Below, in pieces: positions 1 to 9,108 of a DNA stretch of 64,000 bases. Positions within the stretch are counted from its first letter, which is position 1, and each line of letters opens with the position of its first letter. The DNA lies in assembly GCF_003148645.1 (NCBI RefSeq), contig NZ_QGGP01000001.1, forward strand, positions 186,001-250,000. The letters are read 5' to 3'. Origin of the DNA: Xanthomarina spongicola. Its GTDB lineage: Bacteria; Bacteroidota; Bacteroidia; Flavobacteriales; Flavobacteriaceae. The notes beneath the pieces are model-generated. The model was not told the DNA's origin. It made no database searches and was given only the letters and a program-made list of their open reading frames with translations. The position numbers were made by a program, and so were the translations under genes.

Positions 1-20
1 ATCTAAAAAGATTGAATACC

Positions 21-46
21 GTCATTCTGAATTTATTTCAGAATCT
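21..46 (+). repeat. Palindromic element copy A (left type)
   Basis: An 8-bp perfect stem (24-31 ATTCTGAA with 37-44 TTCAGAAT) encloses the loop TTTAT, preceded by GTC and followed by CT. It matches the left-type copies at 27043, 28690 and 30502 in the core CTGAA/TTCAG and in the GTC...CT flanks. It pairs with the inverted copy at 72-99, 25 bp away. It lies downstream of nadD. Confidence 0.8.
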
Positions 47-71
47 TAACTTGATAATATTCAAGATTTAT

Positions 72-99
72 GAGAAACTGAAATAAGTTCAGTTTGACG
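72..99 (+). repeat. Palindromic element copy B (right type)
   Basis: The stem is 75-82 AAACTGAA with 88-95 TTCAGTTT, the loop is ATAAG, and GACG follows. The loop and flanks are those of the right-type copies at 27366 and 28789, that is, the reverse complement of the left type. Both stem arms differ from the other copies in a matched way, so pairing is kept. Confidence 0.8.
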
Positions 100-128
100 A
101 ATAATTTACTTTTTAGATAACTTCTTTT

Positions 129-707
129 TTATTTATAAAAATTCATTTCATCCAGATATTCCCAGACATGTTCTGGCAACATAGGTTTCACGTTTTTTTC
201 TTCTTTTATAGAATTCCTAATAAATGTTGAAGACAACTCCATGATTGGAGCATTTACATGATGTATTTTTTTATGTGCATCAAATTGAGTTTCTACTTTT
301 CCTTCAGACAAGCGTGGATAGACATAAATATCATGATTTTTTAAAATCAATTCATAGTTTTTCCACTTATGAAAACTCTTTAAATTGTCTTCTCCCATAA
401 TTAAACAAAACTCGTAATCTGGAAATTTTTCTTCTAAATAAACAAGCGTGTTTATGGTATAATTTGGTTGTGGTAAATTAAATTCAATATCGCTTGGACT
501 TAAAGTATCATAATCTTTAGTCGCTCTATAAACCATTTCTAAACGTTGGTAGTTATCAAGTAAAGAGCTTTTCTTTTTAAACGGATTATGAGGTGTTACA
601 ACAAACCAGACTTTATCTAAATCGCTATGTTCCACCATGTGATTAGCAATAACTAGATGCCCAATATGAATAGGATTAAAAGAGCCAAAATAAAGTCCTA
701 CTTTCAT
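129..707 (-). CDS. nadD: Nicotinate-nucleotide adenylyltransferase
   Basis: NadD transfers AMP from ATP to nicotinate mononucleotide, giving deamido-NAD in the cytoplasm, a late step of NAD synthesis. The 192 residues match the family length. The N-terminal nucleotidyltransferase signature GSFNPIHIGH (residues 8-17) carries the HxGH-type ATP-binding motif, and SSTFIRNSI near residue 160 is the second ATP-binding motif (SSTxIR). It is the last gene of a minus-strand run yicC-gmk-nadD, with only 3 bp between gmk's stop and nadD's start, so co-transcription is likely. Start chosen at MKVGLYFGSF, the usual N-terminus. Identification is firm from motifs, length and neighbours. Confidence 0.95.
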   Translation of the reverse strand: MKVGLYFGSFNPIHIGHLVIANHMVEHSDLDKVWFVVTPHNPFKKKSSLLDNYQRLEMVYRATKDYDTLSPSDIEFNLPQPNYTINTLVYLEEKFPDYEFCLIMGEDNLKSFHKWKNYELILKNHDIYVYPRLSEGKVETQFDAHKKIHHVNAPIMELSSTFIRNSIKEEKNVKPMLPEHVWEYLDEMNFYK

Positions 708-710
708 AAT

Positions 711-1304
711 TTATTGTTTCTCTTCAACAAAATTACCAACTAAAGATTCAGCTTCCGTAAGAGCTTTTTCTAGATTATCGTTTTCAATAATCACATCAAA
801 TAAAGGAGCTGTTGCAAGCTCAGCAGATGCTTTTGCAATACGCATATTAATTTTATCTGCACTTTCTGTTTTGCGTTTTTTTAATCTTATTTTAAGCTCG
901 TCGATACTTGGTGGTTTTACAAAAATTGCAAGTGTCTCTTTGGGGTATTTTCTTTTAATTCGCAAACCTCCAGATACATCAATATCAAAAATAACATGTT
1001 TGCCTTTTGCCCAAATACGTTCTACTTCTGTTTTTAAAGTACCATAAAAATTATCGCGATAAACTTCTTCCCATTCCAGAAATTCATCGTTTTTTATTTT
1101 GCTTTTAAATTCTGAAGCTGTTAAAAAATAATAGTCTTTAGCATCTATCTCCTCGCCTCGTTTTTCTCTAGAAGTTGCAGAAATTGAGAATTCTAAATTT
1201 AATTTTTCTTGTTTTAAAAGGTGTCTAACAATTGTTGTTTTTCCAGATCCTGAAGGAGCAGAAAATACAATAAGTTTGCCTTTGTTTAAATTGTTATTTG
1301 TCAC
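711..1304 (-). CDS. gmk: Guanylate kinase
   Basis: Gmk phosphorylates GMP to GDP with ATP and feeds GTP and dGTP synthesis. The P-loop SAPSGSGKTTIVRHLL lies at residues 15-30, the GMP-binding segment SATSREKRGEEIDAKDYYF follows at about 43-61, and the lid/base region with RLKKRKTES is near 140. At 197 residues it has normal length. It sits between yicC (42 bp upstream) and nadD (3 bp downstream) in one transcription unit, an arrangement often seen in this phylum. Nothing is odd in its sequence. Confidence 0.95.
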   Translation of the reverse strand: MTNNNLNKGKLIVFSAPSGSGKTTIVRHLLKQEKLNLEFSISATSREKRGEEIDAKDYYFLTASEFKSKIKNDEFLEWEEVYRDNFYGTLKTEVERIWAKGKHVIFDIDVSGGLRIKRKYPKETLAIFVKPPSIDELKIRLKKRKTESADKINMRIAKASAELATAPLFDVIIENDNLEKALTEAESLVGNFVEEKQ

Positions 1305-1346
1305 TAATATTTTTTTAATTTTGAATTAAGTGCTTTAAATTTTAAT

Positions 1347-2204
1347 CTAAAGTACATTCAATAATTGTTCCTTAATCTTTTCTAATTCGTCTTTCATTTG
1401 CACAACAAGCTTTTGCATTGGTGCATAATTACTTTTAGAGCCAATAGTATTTATTTCTCTACCCATTTCTTGTCCTATAAATCCTAATTTTTTTCCATTA
1501 GAATCATCAGAACTTAATGCAGCATTAAAATAATCTAAATGATTTTTTAGTCGTACTTTTTCTTCAGTGATATCGAATTTTTCAATGTAAAACATTAATT
1601 CTTGTTCAAATCTGTTTTCGTCAACCTTTTCCTTAAGCTCTTCAACTCCTTTACGTAAACGCTCTCTAACGCCTTCAATACGTTCTGGATCCATAGCAAT
1701 AACTTGTTCCAGTAAATCTTCAATATTTTTTAACCTGATTCTAAAATCTGCTTCTAATGCTTTTCCTTCGTCTAATCTATAGGTGTCAATGTTTTTCAAG
1801 GCCACTTTAACTTCATTTAAAATAGTATGCCATTCATCTTCATCAATATCATCACGTTCTGTATTTAATGCATCTGGAAAACGAACTGCCATTTTTAAAA
1901 GTTCTGTTTCGTCTCCATCTACAACCTCTTTTAGCTGTTTGATGTATTGTTTAACAACGCTTTTATTTAATTGTGTTGTGGTTTCTTCTCCAGTCATTTC
2001 AACATAAATTGAAAAATCTATTTTCCCACGTTCTAAACTGCTACCAATAAGTTTTCTTAAACTCAATTCCTTTTCTCTATAGATTGAAGGCATTCTGGCA
2101 TTTAAATCCAGATTCTTACTATTAAGAGATTTTATTTCAATCGTGATTTTTTTGGTTGGCAATTGTAAAACTGATTTGCCATAACCTGTCATGGAGTGTA
2201 TCAT
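1347..2204 (-). CDS. YicC/YloC family endoribonuclease
   Basis: The 285-residue protein opens with the family hallmark MIHSMTGYGKS and ends with the conserved C-terminal block GREINTIGSKSNYAPMQKLVVQ written here in part (GREINTIGSKSN, about residues 248-259). E. coli YicC is an endoribonuclease; that role is taken from the family and not shown here. It is the first gene of the yicC-gmk-nadD operon and has a good -7 promoter match at 2225-2232. The N-terminal YicC-like domain and the C-terminal DUF1732 part are both complete. Confidence 0.9.
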   Translation of the reverse strand: MIHSMTGYGKSVLQLPTKKITIEIKSLNSKNLDLNARMPSIYREKELSLRKLIGSSLERGKIDFSIYVEMTGEETTTQLNKSVVKQYIKQLKEVVDGDETELLKMAVRFPDALNTERDDIDEDEWHTILNEVKVALKNIDTYRLDEGKALEADFRIRLKNIEDLLEQVIAMDPERIEGVRERLRKGVEELKEKVDENRFEQELMFYIEKFDITEEKVRLKNHLDYFNAALSSDDSNGKKLGFIGQEMGREINTIGSKSNYAPMQKLVVQMKDELEKIKEQLLNVL

Positions 2205-2224
2205 AAACTTATTTTATAGTTGTA

Positions 2225-2232
2225 CAAAGGTA
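2225..2232 (-). promoter_or_regulatory. Promoter -7 element of yicC-gmk-nadD
   Basis: On the minus strand this reads TACCTTTG, a full match to the Bacteroidetes -7 form TAnnTTTG, ending 20 bp before the yicC start. No clear TTG is seen at -33. Confidence 0.6.
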
Positions 2233-2290
2233 GGTAAAACTAAGAGCTTAGAAAACACTAATTTTATTATTCATGCATAATAAGATTATG

Positions 2291-2298
2291 TAGTTTTG
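2291..2298 (+). promoter_or_regulatory. Promoter -7 element of the thioesterase gene
   Basis: TAGTTTTG matches TAnnTTTG. It ends 18 bp before the ATG at 2317 and overlaps the longer in-frame TTG start at 2296, which argues for the ATG. Confidence 0.55.
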
Positions 2299-2316
2299 TG
2301 CTATAAAAAAATAAAT

Positions 2317-2796
2317 ATGTACACAAAACAGTTTGAAATTAGATGGAGTGATGTGGATGCAAATAGACATTTAGCGAATAGTGCTTATACTAATTTTATG
2401 AGTCATACCAGAATGGCTTTCTTTATTGAAAAAGGGTTGGATATGAAAACCATAGAAGAGTACAATTTAAGTCCAGTGGTTTTTTACGAGCATATGTATT
2501 ATTTTAAAGAAGCTTTTTTAGGGCAACCAATAACCGTTAGTTTAGAAGCATCTGGCTTAAGTGAGGATGGCATGTTTTTTAAATTCGACCATAACTTTTA
2601 TAACCATAAAGGCGAAAACATAGCACATTGCGAAATGCTTGGAGCTTGGATAGACTTTACAACAAGAAAATTAACTGGATTACCAAAAAAACTATTTAAG
2701 CTTCAAGACAACTTTCCTAAAACAAACACTTTTAAAATACTTACAAAAGCAGATACCAGAGTTTTCGGAAAAAAACCTGTTCATTTAACTGCTTAA
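2317..2796 (+). CDS. Acyl-CoA thioesterase, 4HBT hotdog family
   Basis: The protein (159 residues from the ATG) resembles FadM/YbgC-like hotdog thioesterases, which hydrolyse acyl-CoA thioesters in the cytoplasm. The segment RWSDVDANRHLANSAYTNF near residues 9-27 is the typical active-site stretch: the Asp-x-x-x-His spacing (DANRH) is where the family carries its catalytic acid and partner. A hotdog core follows with CEMLGAWIDFTTRKLTGLP. An upstream TTG at 2296 would add seven residues but lies inside the promoter match, so the ATG at 2317 is used. It converges with the EamA transporter gene, overlapping by 12 bp. The substrate is not determinable. Confidence 0.8.
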   Translation: MYTKQFEIRWSDVDANRHLANSAYTNFMSHTRMAFFIEKGLDMKTIEEYNLSPVVFYEHMYYFKEAFLGQPITVSLEASGLSEDGMFFKFDHNFYNHKGENIAHCEMLGAWIDFTTRKLTGLPKKLFKLQDNFPKTNTFKILTKADTRVFGKKPVHLTA

Positions 2797-3681
2797 TTTT
2801 GGTCTTTTAGTTACTAAATAAACACCTGTAAAAATTAATGAAGCTGCAATTATCTTAATCATATTCATGGTGTCGCTTCCCATTAATAAAGCAAAAATAC
2901 TTGCAATTACAGGCTGAATATATAAAAATGTGCTTACTGTTGAAGCTTTTAAATGTCTTAAAGCAATTGGGTTTAATAGGTATGTAAAAAAAGTAGCTCC
3001 AACAACAACAAATATTACAGAAAACAGGATATAAGGTGTAAATGAAGACCATACAATTTGAGAAAACTCTCCATATCCAAAAGGTAAAACTATTATGAAT
3101 CCGAACAAAAACAGCCACTTAATAAAAGTAAAAGGATGGTATTTATTAGTTAGTTTTTTTATAATTATAAGATATATACTATAAGATACAGCATTAATAA
3201 AAACTAATAAATTTCCAAATGGAATATTGTCTGCAACATGTGAAGATTTACCATAAACAGATAAAACTATTGCTCCAGAAAAACCAAGAAGTATTCCAAT
3301 AATTTTTAAACCTGTAATTCTTTCTTTTAAGAAGAATGCTGAAAGAACAAGTACAACAATTGGCACAACAGTCATAATTACCGATGCATGTATAGGTGTT
3401 GTAAATTCTAAGCCTTTAAAGAAAGTAAGCATATTTAAGGCTATTCCAAAAATGGATGCTAAAAAAAATGTGATGTAATCTTTAGGATCAACTTTTTGCT
3501 TTGGAGTAAAAATACTTAGTATCCAGAATAAAATAGCTGCTCCTAGAACCCTTAGAAAGATAAACCCAAAAGGTCTTATAAACCCTTCATCTATTACATT
3601 GTTTGCAAACGTAAACGTAAAGCCATAAATAACTTGAACTAAAAACACGCCTATTAATGCAAAAATTCTGGTTTTATCCAT
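2785..3681 (-). CDS. EamA/DMT-family transporter
   Basis: This 298-residue protein is almost entirely hydrophobic, with about ten predicted membrane helices arranged as two EamA halves, the usual layout of drug/metabolite exporters. Conserved features include the end of the first half, LTFFKGLEFTTPIHASVIM, near residue 90, and the second-half helix STVSTFLYIQPVIASIFALL near 245. The start overlaps the stop region of the upstream ArsC-like gene by 8 bp, so the two are probably translated from one message. The exported substrate cannot be told from sequence. Confidence 0.85.
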   Translation of the reverse strand: MDKTRIFALIGVFLVQVIYGFTFTFANNVIDEGFIRPFGFIFLRVLGAAILFWILSIFTPKQKVDPKDYITFFLASIFGIALNMLTFFKGLEFTTPIHASVIMTVVPIVVLVLSAFFLKERITGLKIIGILLGFSGAIVLSVYGKSSHVADNIPFGNLLVFINAVSYSIYLIIIKKLTNKYHPFTFIKWLFLFGFIIVLPFGYGEFSQIVWSSFTPYILFSVIFVVVGATFFTYLLNPIALRHLKASTVSTFLYIQPVIASIFALLMGSDTMNMIKIIAASLIFTGVYLVTKRPKLSS

Positions 3682-4027
3682 GAATCACTTGTTTGGCTTG
3701 TTCTATTGTTTTTTTAGAATTTCCTATAAAAATATGATTGTTAAATAAAATTACTGGACGACTCAAAAAGGTATAATGTTCTAGAATATATTGTTTGTAA
3801 TCTGCTTTTTTAAGTATCTGGTTTTTTAAATCCATTTCTTTATAAAGCTTTGCTCGTTTACTAAAAAGAGCTTCAAAAGAACCTGAAAGTTTCTTCATTT
3901 CTTCTAGTTGCTTTACAGTAATTTCTTCAGTTTTAATGTCTTGTAAAATAAAGTCTGTTGGTAGGTTAAGCTCTTTTAAAATTCTTAAACAGGTACTACA
4001 CGTTTTTAAGTAATATACTTTTTTCAT
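3674..4027 (-). CDS. ArsC/Spx-like thioredoxin-fold protein
   Basis: The 117 residues begin KKVYYLKTCSTCLRILKEL, an ArsC-family start with a CxxC pair (Cys10, Cys13). LSRPVILFNNHIFIGNS near residue 90 is the conserved cis-Pro region (RPV) of ArsC/Spx proteins. The family includes glutaredoxin-linked arsenate reductases and Spx-type redox regulators; there is no arsenic-resistance context, so the role is open. It precedes and overlaps the EamA transporter gene by 8 bp. A CTCAC/GTGAG hairpin lies in its leader at 4034-4047. Confidence 0.75.
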   Translation of the reverse strand: MKKVYYLKTCSTCLRILKELNLPTDFILQDIKTEEITVKQLEEMKKLSGSFEALFSKRAKLYKEMDLKNQILKKADYKQYILEHYTFLSRPVILFNNHIFIGNSKKTIEQAKQVIHG

Positions 4028-4033
4028 CTAGCG

Positions 4034-4056
4034 CTCACCATCGTGAGTATTTTTTA
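4034..4056 (+). terminator. Small hairpin with T-run upstream of the ArsC-like gene
   Basis: CTCAC-CATC-GTGAG is followed on the plus strand by TATTTTTTAATT, a terminator-like shape. No plus-strand gene ends just before it, so it may instead be a leader structure of the minus-strand ArsC-like gene or have no function. Confidence 0.3.
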
Positions 4057-4133
4057 ATTAAAACTTAATTTCTTTATGCAAAGAAAACCCATTTTTATTG
4101 AAAAATAATTACTTTTAAATAAAAATTAGAATC

Positions 4134-4589
4134 ATGGATTGGGCTTTCGATATTACCACAAAAAACAGAGCAATATTTAAAACATTTTTAGAGACTTTTA
4201 CTTTAGAGGAACTAAATAAAGTGCCAAAAGGGTTCAATAACAATATTATTTGGAATGTTGCTCATACAATTGTAACACAACAATTATTGGTATATAATTT
4301 ATCTGGAATACCTATGCTTTTATCCGATGAAATGATTGAAATGTATAGAAAAGGAACAAAACCAGAACGTGATGTAACTTATGCTGAAGTAGATTTAATT
4401 AAAGGTTTGTTATTTTCTACTATTGAAAAAACTAAGGAAGATTACAACAATAAAGTGTTTCAAACGTATAACGAATATACTGTTACTACTAAAAGTACAT
4501 TAACTAATGTTGATGAAGCTATCGATTTTAATAACTTTCATGAAGGCATCCATTTAGGATATATTTTAGCCTTAAAAAAATCTTTATAA
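4134..4589 (+). CDS. DinB-like four-helix protein
   Basis: The 151-residue protein has the layout of the DinB/YfiT superfamily: a helical bundle with a potential metal-binding His triad, one His in NVAHTI (about residue 43) and two in NFHEGIHLGY (about 137-141). Such proteins often act as bacillithiol- or mycothiol-linked transferases, but no specific substrate can be given. Its end overlaps by 6 bp the end of the convergent lipoprotein gene. It should not be confused with DNA polymerase IV, which is also named DinB and is encoded at 33386. Confidence 0.75.
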   Translation: MDWAFDITTKNRAIFKTFLETFTLEELNKVPKGFNNNIIWNVAHTIVTQQLLVYNLSGIPMLLSDEMIEMYRKGTKPERDVTYAEVDLIKGLLFSTIEKTKEDYNNKVFQTYNEYTVTTKSTLTNVDEAIDFNNFHEGIHLGYILALKKSL

Positions 4590-5300
4590 AAAGTTTAAAG
4601 TACTCTGTAAGTCTTCCCAAGGAATGTTTATCTCTGTTATTCCAGAAGAATATGGAGCAATCTCGTAGGTATTGTAAAGGAGAATAACGCCTTCTTCATT
4701 AAATCCTATATTTTTGGGTAATTTAAAATTATCTGGTTCAAAATACAACTCTTTTTTATCGGCTATTTCTTCGTTAAAATAGTCTTTAGCTATTTCTGTA
4801 AAGCTAAGGTAGTCTTGAAATAAATCTTCGTTTTTTAATTGTTTTCCTGTATATACATCAAAATTTAAAAAGTTGATAATTAAATTCCCATGAGCTCCTC
4901 CAGTATTCATATAGGAAGTTATGGCTATTGAAACAACTTCATCAGACTGGTACATAATTTCACCATCTATCTGTGCATCCCATTCCATTACGCTCTCAGG
5001 AAAATCAGTTTTAAAAGCTACATACTCATTATTAAATAAGTCTATACTTTCAGTTACTGTCATTGTAGTTGACTTATTATCTGACTTTGGAATTAAAGAA
5101 GATACAATAATTTGATTTATTCTTTTATTAATTGCATTAGCAACCTCTTCATCGCCAATCGCTTCTGGAATATTAATTTCTACAACTTTATTTGCACTTG
5201 TTGTAACGTTAATTTCTTTAAATTCAAGAGTTTTTTCCTCTTTACAAGTTTGAGAAAATAAAGAAATAATCAATGTGTAAACTAAAAATTTAAATCGCAT
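4584..5300 (-). CDS. DUF3298/RsiV-like secreted or lipoprotein
   Basis: The N-terminus MRFKFLVYTLIISLFSQTC is a signal peptide with a cysteine placed as in a loose lipobox, suggesting envelope export. The rest (238 residues in all) resembles DUF4163/DUF3298 domains: ITSYMNTGGAHGNLIINF near residue 128 is the typical TGGAHG segment, followed by LNFDVYTGKQLKNEDLF. The domain pair is found in the extracellular part of RsiV, but there is no sigma factor next to it, so function is unknown. It is divergent from the trans-sulfuration gene at 5391. Confidence 0.7.
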   Translation of the reverse strand: MRFKFLVYTLIISLFSQTCKEEKTLEFKEINVTTSANKVVEINIPEAIGDEEVANAINKRINQIIVSSLIPKSDNKSTTMTVTESIDLFNNEYVAFKTDFPESVMEWDAQIDGEIMYQSDEVVSIAITSYMNTGGAHGNLIINFLNFDVYTGKQLKNEDLFQDYLSFTEIAKDYFNEEIADKKELYFEPDNFKLPKNIGFNEEGVILLYNTYEIAPYSSGITEINIPWEDLQSTLNFL

Positions 5301-5342
5301 GGAACAAATGAATTAAGTTCTTGTTAAAGATAATTATTGCAT

Positions 5343-5372
5343 TTGAATAGACCGAATTAAACTATAACTTTG
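5343..5372 (+). promoter_or_regulatory. Promoter of the trans-sulfuration gene (TTG-N19-TAACTTTG)
   Basis: TTG at 5343-5345 and TAACTTTG at 5365-5372 are 19 bp apart, a full match to the two-part Bacteroidetes promoter form. The -7 box overlaps an in-frame upstream TTG and supports the ATG at 5391, 18 bp further on. Confidence 0.65.
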
Positions 5373-5390
5373 TTAAAAGTTTTTAAGCAT

Positions 5391-6530
5391 ATGAAATTCA
5401 ACACTAAAACAATACATGGAGGACAAGAACACGATCCAGCTTATGGTTCTGTTATGCCTCCAATTTACCAAACATCAACTTATGCTCAATCTACTCCAGG
5501 AGGACATAAAGGTTATGAGTACTCAAGATCTCATAACCCAACTAGAAATGCCTTAGAAAATGCTTTTGCAAGCATAGAGAATGGCACTCATGGTTTAGCG
5601 TTTGGTTCTGGTTTAGCAGCAATTGATGCTGTTTTGAAATTATTACAATCAGGAGATGAAGTTATTTCAACTAACGATTTATATGGTGGATCTTATAGGT
5701 TATTCACTTCAATTTATAAGAAATTTGGCATCAAGTTTCATTTTATTGGCATGCAAGAAGCTACAAATATTGAAAACTATATTAATAAGAACACAAAACT
5801 TATTTGGGTTGAGACTCCAACAAACCCAATGTTGAATATTATTGATATTAAAGCGTGTGCTTCAATTACAAAAAAACATGATTTGCTTTTAGCCGTAGAT
5901 AACACATTTGCTACGCCATATCTACAAAGGCCTTTAAATTTAGGAGCAGATATTGTAATGCATTCTGCAACTAAATATCTTGGTGGACATAGTGATGTAG
6001 TAATGGGAGCACTAATTGTAAAAGATAAAGAACTAGCAGAGAAATTATATTTTATTCAAAATTCAAGTGGAGCAGTTTGTGGTCCTCAAGACAGTTTCTT
6101 GGTTTTAAGAGGGATTAAAACACTTCATATTAGAATGCAACGTCATTGTGAAAATGGGAAAGCAGTTGCAGAATATTTATCAAATCACCCAAAAGTAGAA
6201 AAAGTATTTTGGCCAGGATTGGAAAGTCATCCAAATCACAATGTCGCTAAAGAGCAAATGAAAGATTTTGGTGGTATGATTTCTTTTACAACAAAAGGAA
6301 ATAATTATGAAAAGGCTATTAAAATTGTTGAGGAATTGAAAATATTTACACTAGCTGAATCTTTAGGAGGTGTTGAGTCTTTAGCTGGTCATCCTGCAAG
6401 TATGACACATGCTAGTATTCCAAAAGAAGAACGTGAAAAAACAGGTGTTTTAGATTCACTAATAAGACTAAGTGTTGGAATAGAAGATGAAGATGATTTA
6501 ATTGCAGATTTAAAACAAGCAATCAATTAA
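5391..6530 (+). CDS. Cystathionine gamma-synthase/lyase family PLP enzyme
   Basis: From the ATG the protein has 379 residues, the usual length of Cys/Met metabolism PLP enzymes. The fold-type I markers are clear: YEYSRSHNPTRNALE near residue 45 (cofactor contact from the neighbouring subunit), VETPTNP near 148, and SATKYLGGHSDVVMG near 200, in which the Lys binds PLP. SLGGVESLAGHPASMTH near 330 is the C-terminal signature. It most likely makes or breaks cystathionine; MetB, MetC and CTH-type enzymes cannot be told apart safely here. It is a single-gene unit with its own promoter and a hairpin terminator at 6543-6568. Confidence 0.88.
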   Translation: MKFNTKTIHGGQEHDPAYGSVMPPIYQTSTYAQSTPGGHKGYEYSRSHNPTRNALENAFASIENGTHGLAFGSGLAAIDAVLKLLQSGDEVISTNDLYGGSYRLFTSIYKKFGIKFHFIGMQEATNIENYINKNTKLIWVETPTNPMLNIIDIKACASITKKHDLLLAVDNTFATPYLQRPLNLGADIVMHSATKYLGGHSDVVMGALIVKDKELAEKLYFIQNSSGAVCGPQDSFLVLRGIKTLHIRMQRHCENGKAVAEYLSNHPKVEKVFWPGLESHPNHNVAKEQMKDFGGMISFTTKGNNYEKAIKIVEELKIFTLAESLGGVESLAGHPASMTHASIPKEEREKTGVLDSLIRLSVGIEDEDDLIADLKQAIN

Positions 6531-6542
6531 AAATAATAAAAC

Positions 6543-6568
6543 CAAGAAATTTTCTTGATTTTTTTTTA
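6543..6568 (+). terminator. Terminator of the trans-sulfuration gene
   Basis: CAAGAA-ATT-TTCTTG is followed by A and a run of ten T, 13 bp after the stop codon. Confidence 0.65.
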
Positions 6569-6586
6569 TATATTTTGTTTTAGAGA

Positions 6587-7411
6587 TTAATCCAGATAAT
6601 ATATATATCCAAAATTTAACCATATTAACCAATCGTTATATTTATTGCTATCTAATTGGTGGTTAAAACCATCTATCCAATCGCTTCCAAAATATTGCCA
6701 TCTTAAATCAAGCATTAAATCAGAAAGTGGTGTCAATTTATATCTCACACCAACGCTAGTTACTAAAGACCATGTACTTCCTTTATCTAAATTTATTGGA
6801 TATTCTCTCTGTTCGCCAAGAGGGATTGCTGGTAAATAAGTTTCATTTGCATACCAATAAGAATAAATAGTATCTTCGTTTAAAACATCTCCTCTAGTCG
6901 AACTAGATTTTGGATTATAAGCTGTATAATGAATCCCTAAACTTATAAATGGTGCAAAACGATAGCTAAAGGCTTGAAATGATCGAATACTTAAAGGAAA
7001 GTATTCTAACTGCATACCAATATCAAAATTTTGAGCCTCACCACTATGAGCTCTTAATCTATCTGCATTTTCACTTGTTTTGTCAGGAGCAACCCATTGC
7101 CCAAAGTGATCTAACTTAGTTTTATTCCAAGAAATTTCACTTCGTAATTTAAAATGATCATTAAAATATGTATCTGTAGAATAACAGTTACAATCAGCTC
7201 TATAGGCAAAATTAATATAATGTATTAAGCCTATACCTACTCCTGTATTTCCTATATTAGTTTCTTCATTATTTCGAACACCATAATCAGAACGAAACTG
7301 TACTGGACCTACTATAGCGCCAATTTCATGCGAAAATCCAAGTTGGGAAAAACTCATTTGAGACCCAATAAGTAGGAATATAATTACGGATAATTGTTTC
7401 AAATTGAACAT
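6587..7411 (-). CDS. Flavobacterial outer-membrane beta-barrel-like protein
   Basis: The product starts with a signal peptide (MFNLKQLSVIIFLLIGSQ, cleavage after SFSQ) and is rich in alternating aromatic and polar strands, ending in the aromatic strand LIWLNFGYIYYLD as barrel proteins do. GFSHEIGAIVGPVQFRSDYG near residue 25 and the cysteine pair in ADCNC look like a family known mainly from flavobacteria (I recall the label THC0290_0291, not verified). A longer in-frame start at 7441 is rejected because a promoter match at 7446-7474 leaves no leader for it. Function is unknown; an envelope location is inferred. Confidence 0.65.
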   Translation of the reverse strand: MFNLKQLSVIIFLLIGSQMSFSQLGFSHEIGAIVGPVQFRSDYGVRNNEETNIGNTGVGIGLIHYINFAYRADCNCYSTDTYFNDHFKLRSEISWNKTKLDHFGQWVAPDKTSENADRLRAHSGEAQNFDIGMQLEYFPLSIRSFQAFSYRFAPFISLGIHYTAYNPKSSSTRGDVLNEDTIYSYWYANETYLPAIPLGEQREYPINLDKGSTWSLVTSVGVRYKLTPLSDLMLDLRWQYFGSDWIDGFNHQLDSNKYNDWLIWLNFGYIYYLD

Positions 7412-7445
7412 AGTAACTTTCGATAAATTAGAGGGTGTCATAAAA

Positions 7446-7475
7446 CAAATATAAAAAAACTCGACAAAACACCAA
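7446..7475 (-). promoter_or_regulatory. Promoter of the beta-barrel gene (TTG-N19-TATATTTG)
   Basis: On the minus strand TATATTTG lies at 7453-7446 and a TTG 19 bp upstream, both consensus elements. The spacing to ATG 7411 is about 34 bp. Confidence 0.6.
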
Positions 7476-7593
7476 AAAAATCAGATAAAACACAATTTAA
7501 TTGGAATGTTCGTTATTAAACGGTTAAATCTAATAATTATTCAATTAACATTGTGAAAAATAAAAAAATAATATATAATTTTTAAAGTTAATG

Positions 7594-7601
7594 TATATTT
7601 G
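7594..7601 (+). promoter_or_regulatory. Promoter -7 element of gdhA
   Basis: TATATTTG is a full -7 match, 46 bp before the gdhA start. No clear -33 TTG is seen. Confidence 0.5.
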
Positions 7602-7647
7602 TCATTGAAAAAATAAAATTAGCTCATCATAATTAAAAATTACTTAA

Positions 7648-8991
<1,344 letters not shown>

Positions 8992-9011
8992 TTTTTAATA
9001 GAATTTAAAAT

Positions 9012-9040
9012 AAAAGCTTCCTAAATGGGAGCTTTTTTTT
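9012..9040 (+). terminator. gdhA terminator
   Basis: A nine-pair stem (AAAGCTTCC with GGGAGCTTT, including one G-T pair) around the loop TAAAT is followed by a T-run. Confidence 0.8.
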
Positions 9041-9083
9041 GTTCAAATTATATGTTTTATTTATAAAACTCGTTATATATAGA

Positions 9084-9091
9084 TATATTTG
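9084..9091 (+). promoter_or_regulatory. Promoter -7 element of porZ
   Basis: TATATTTG lies 17 bp before the porZ ATG and matches TAnnTTTG fully. Confidence 0.5.
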
Positions 9092-9108
9092 AAAGTTTAA
9101 AAATTAGT

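Noticed and set aside
2855-3118. Minus-strand open frame of 87 codons inside the EamA transporter gene
   Set aside because: Different frame within a clear membrane transporter gene; Phe/Cys-rich composition is typical of a shadow frame.
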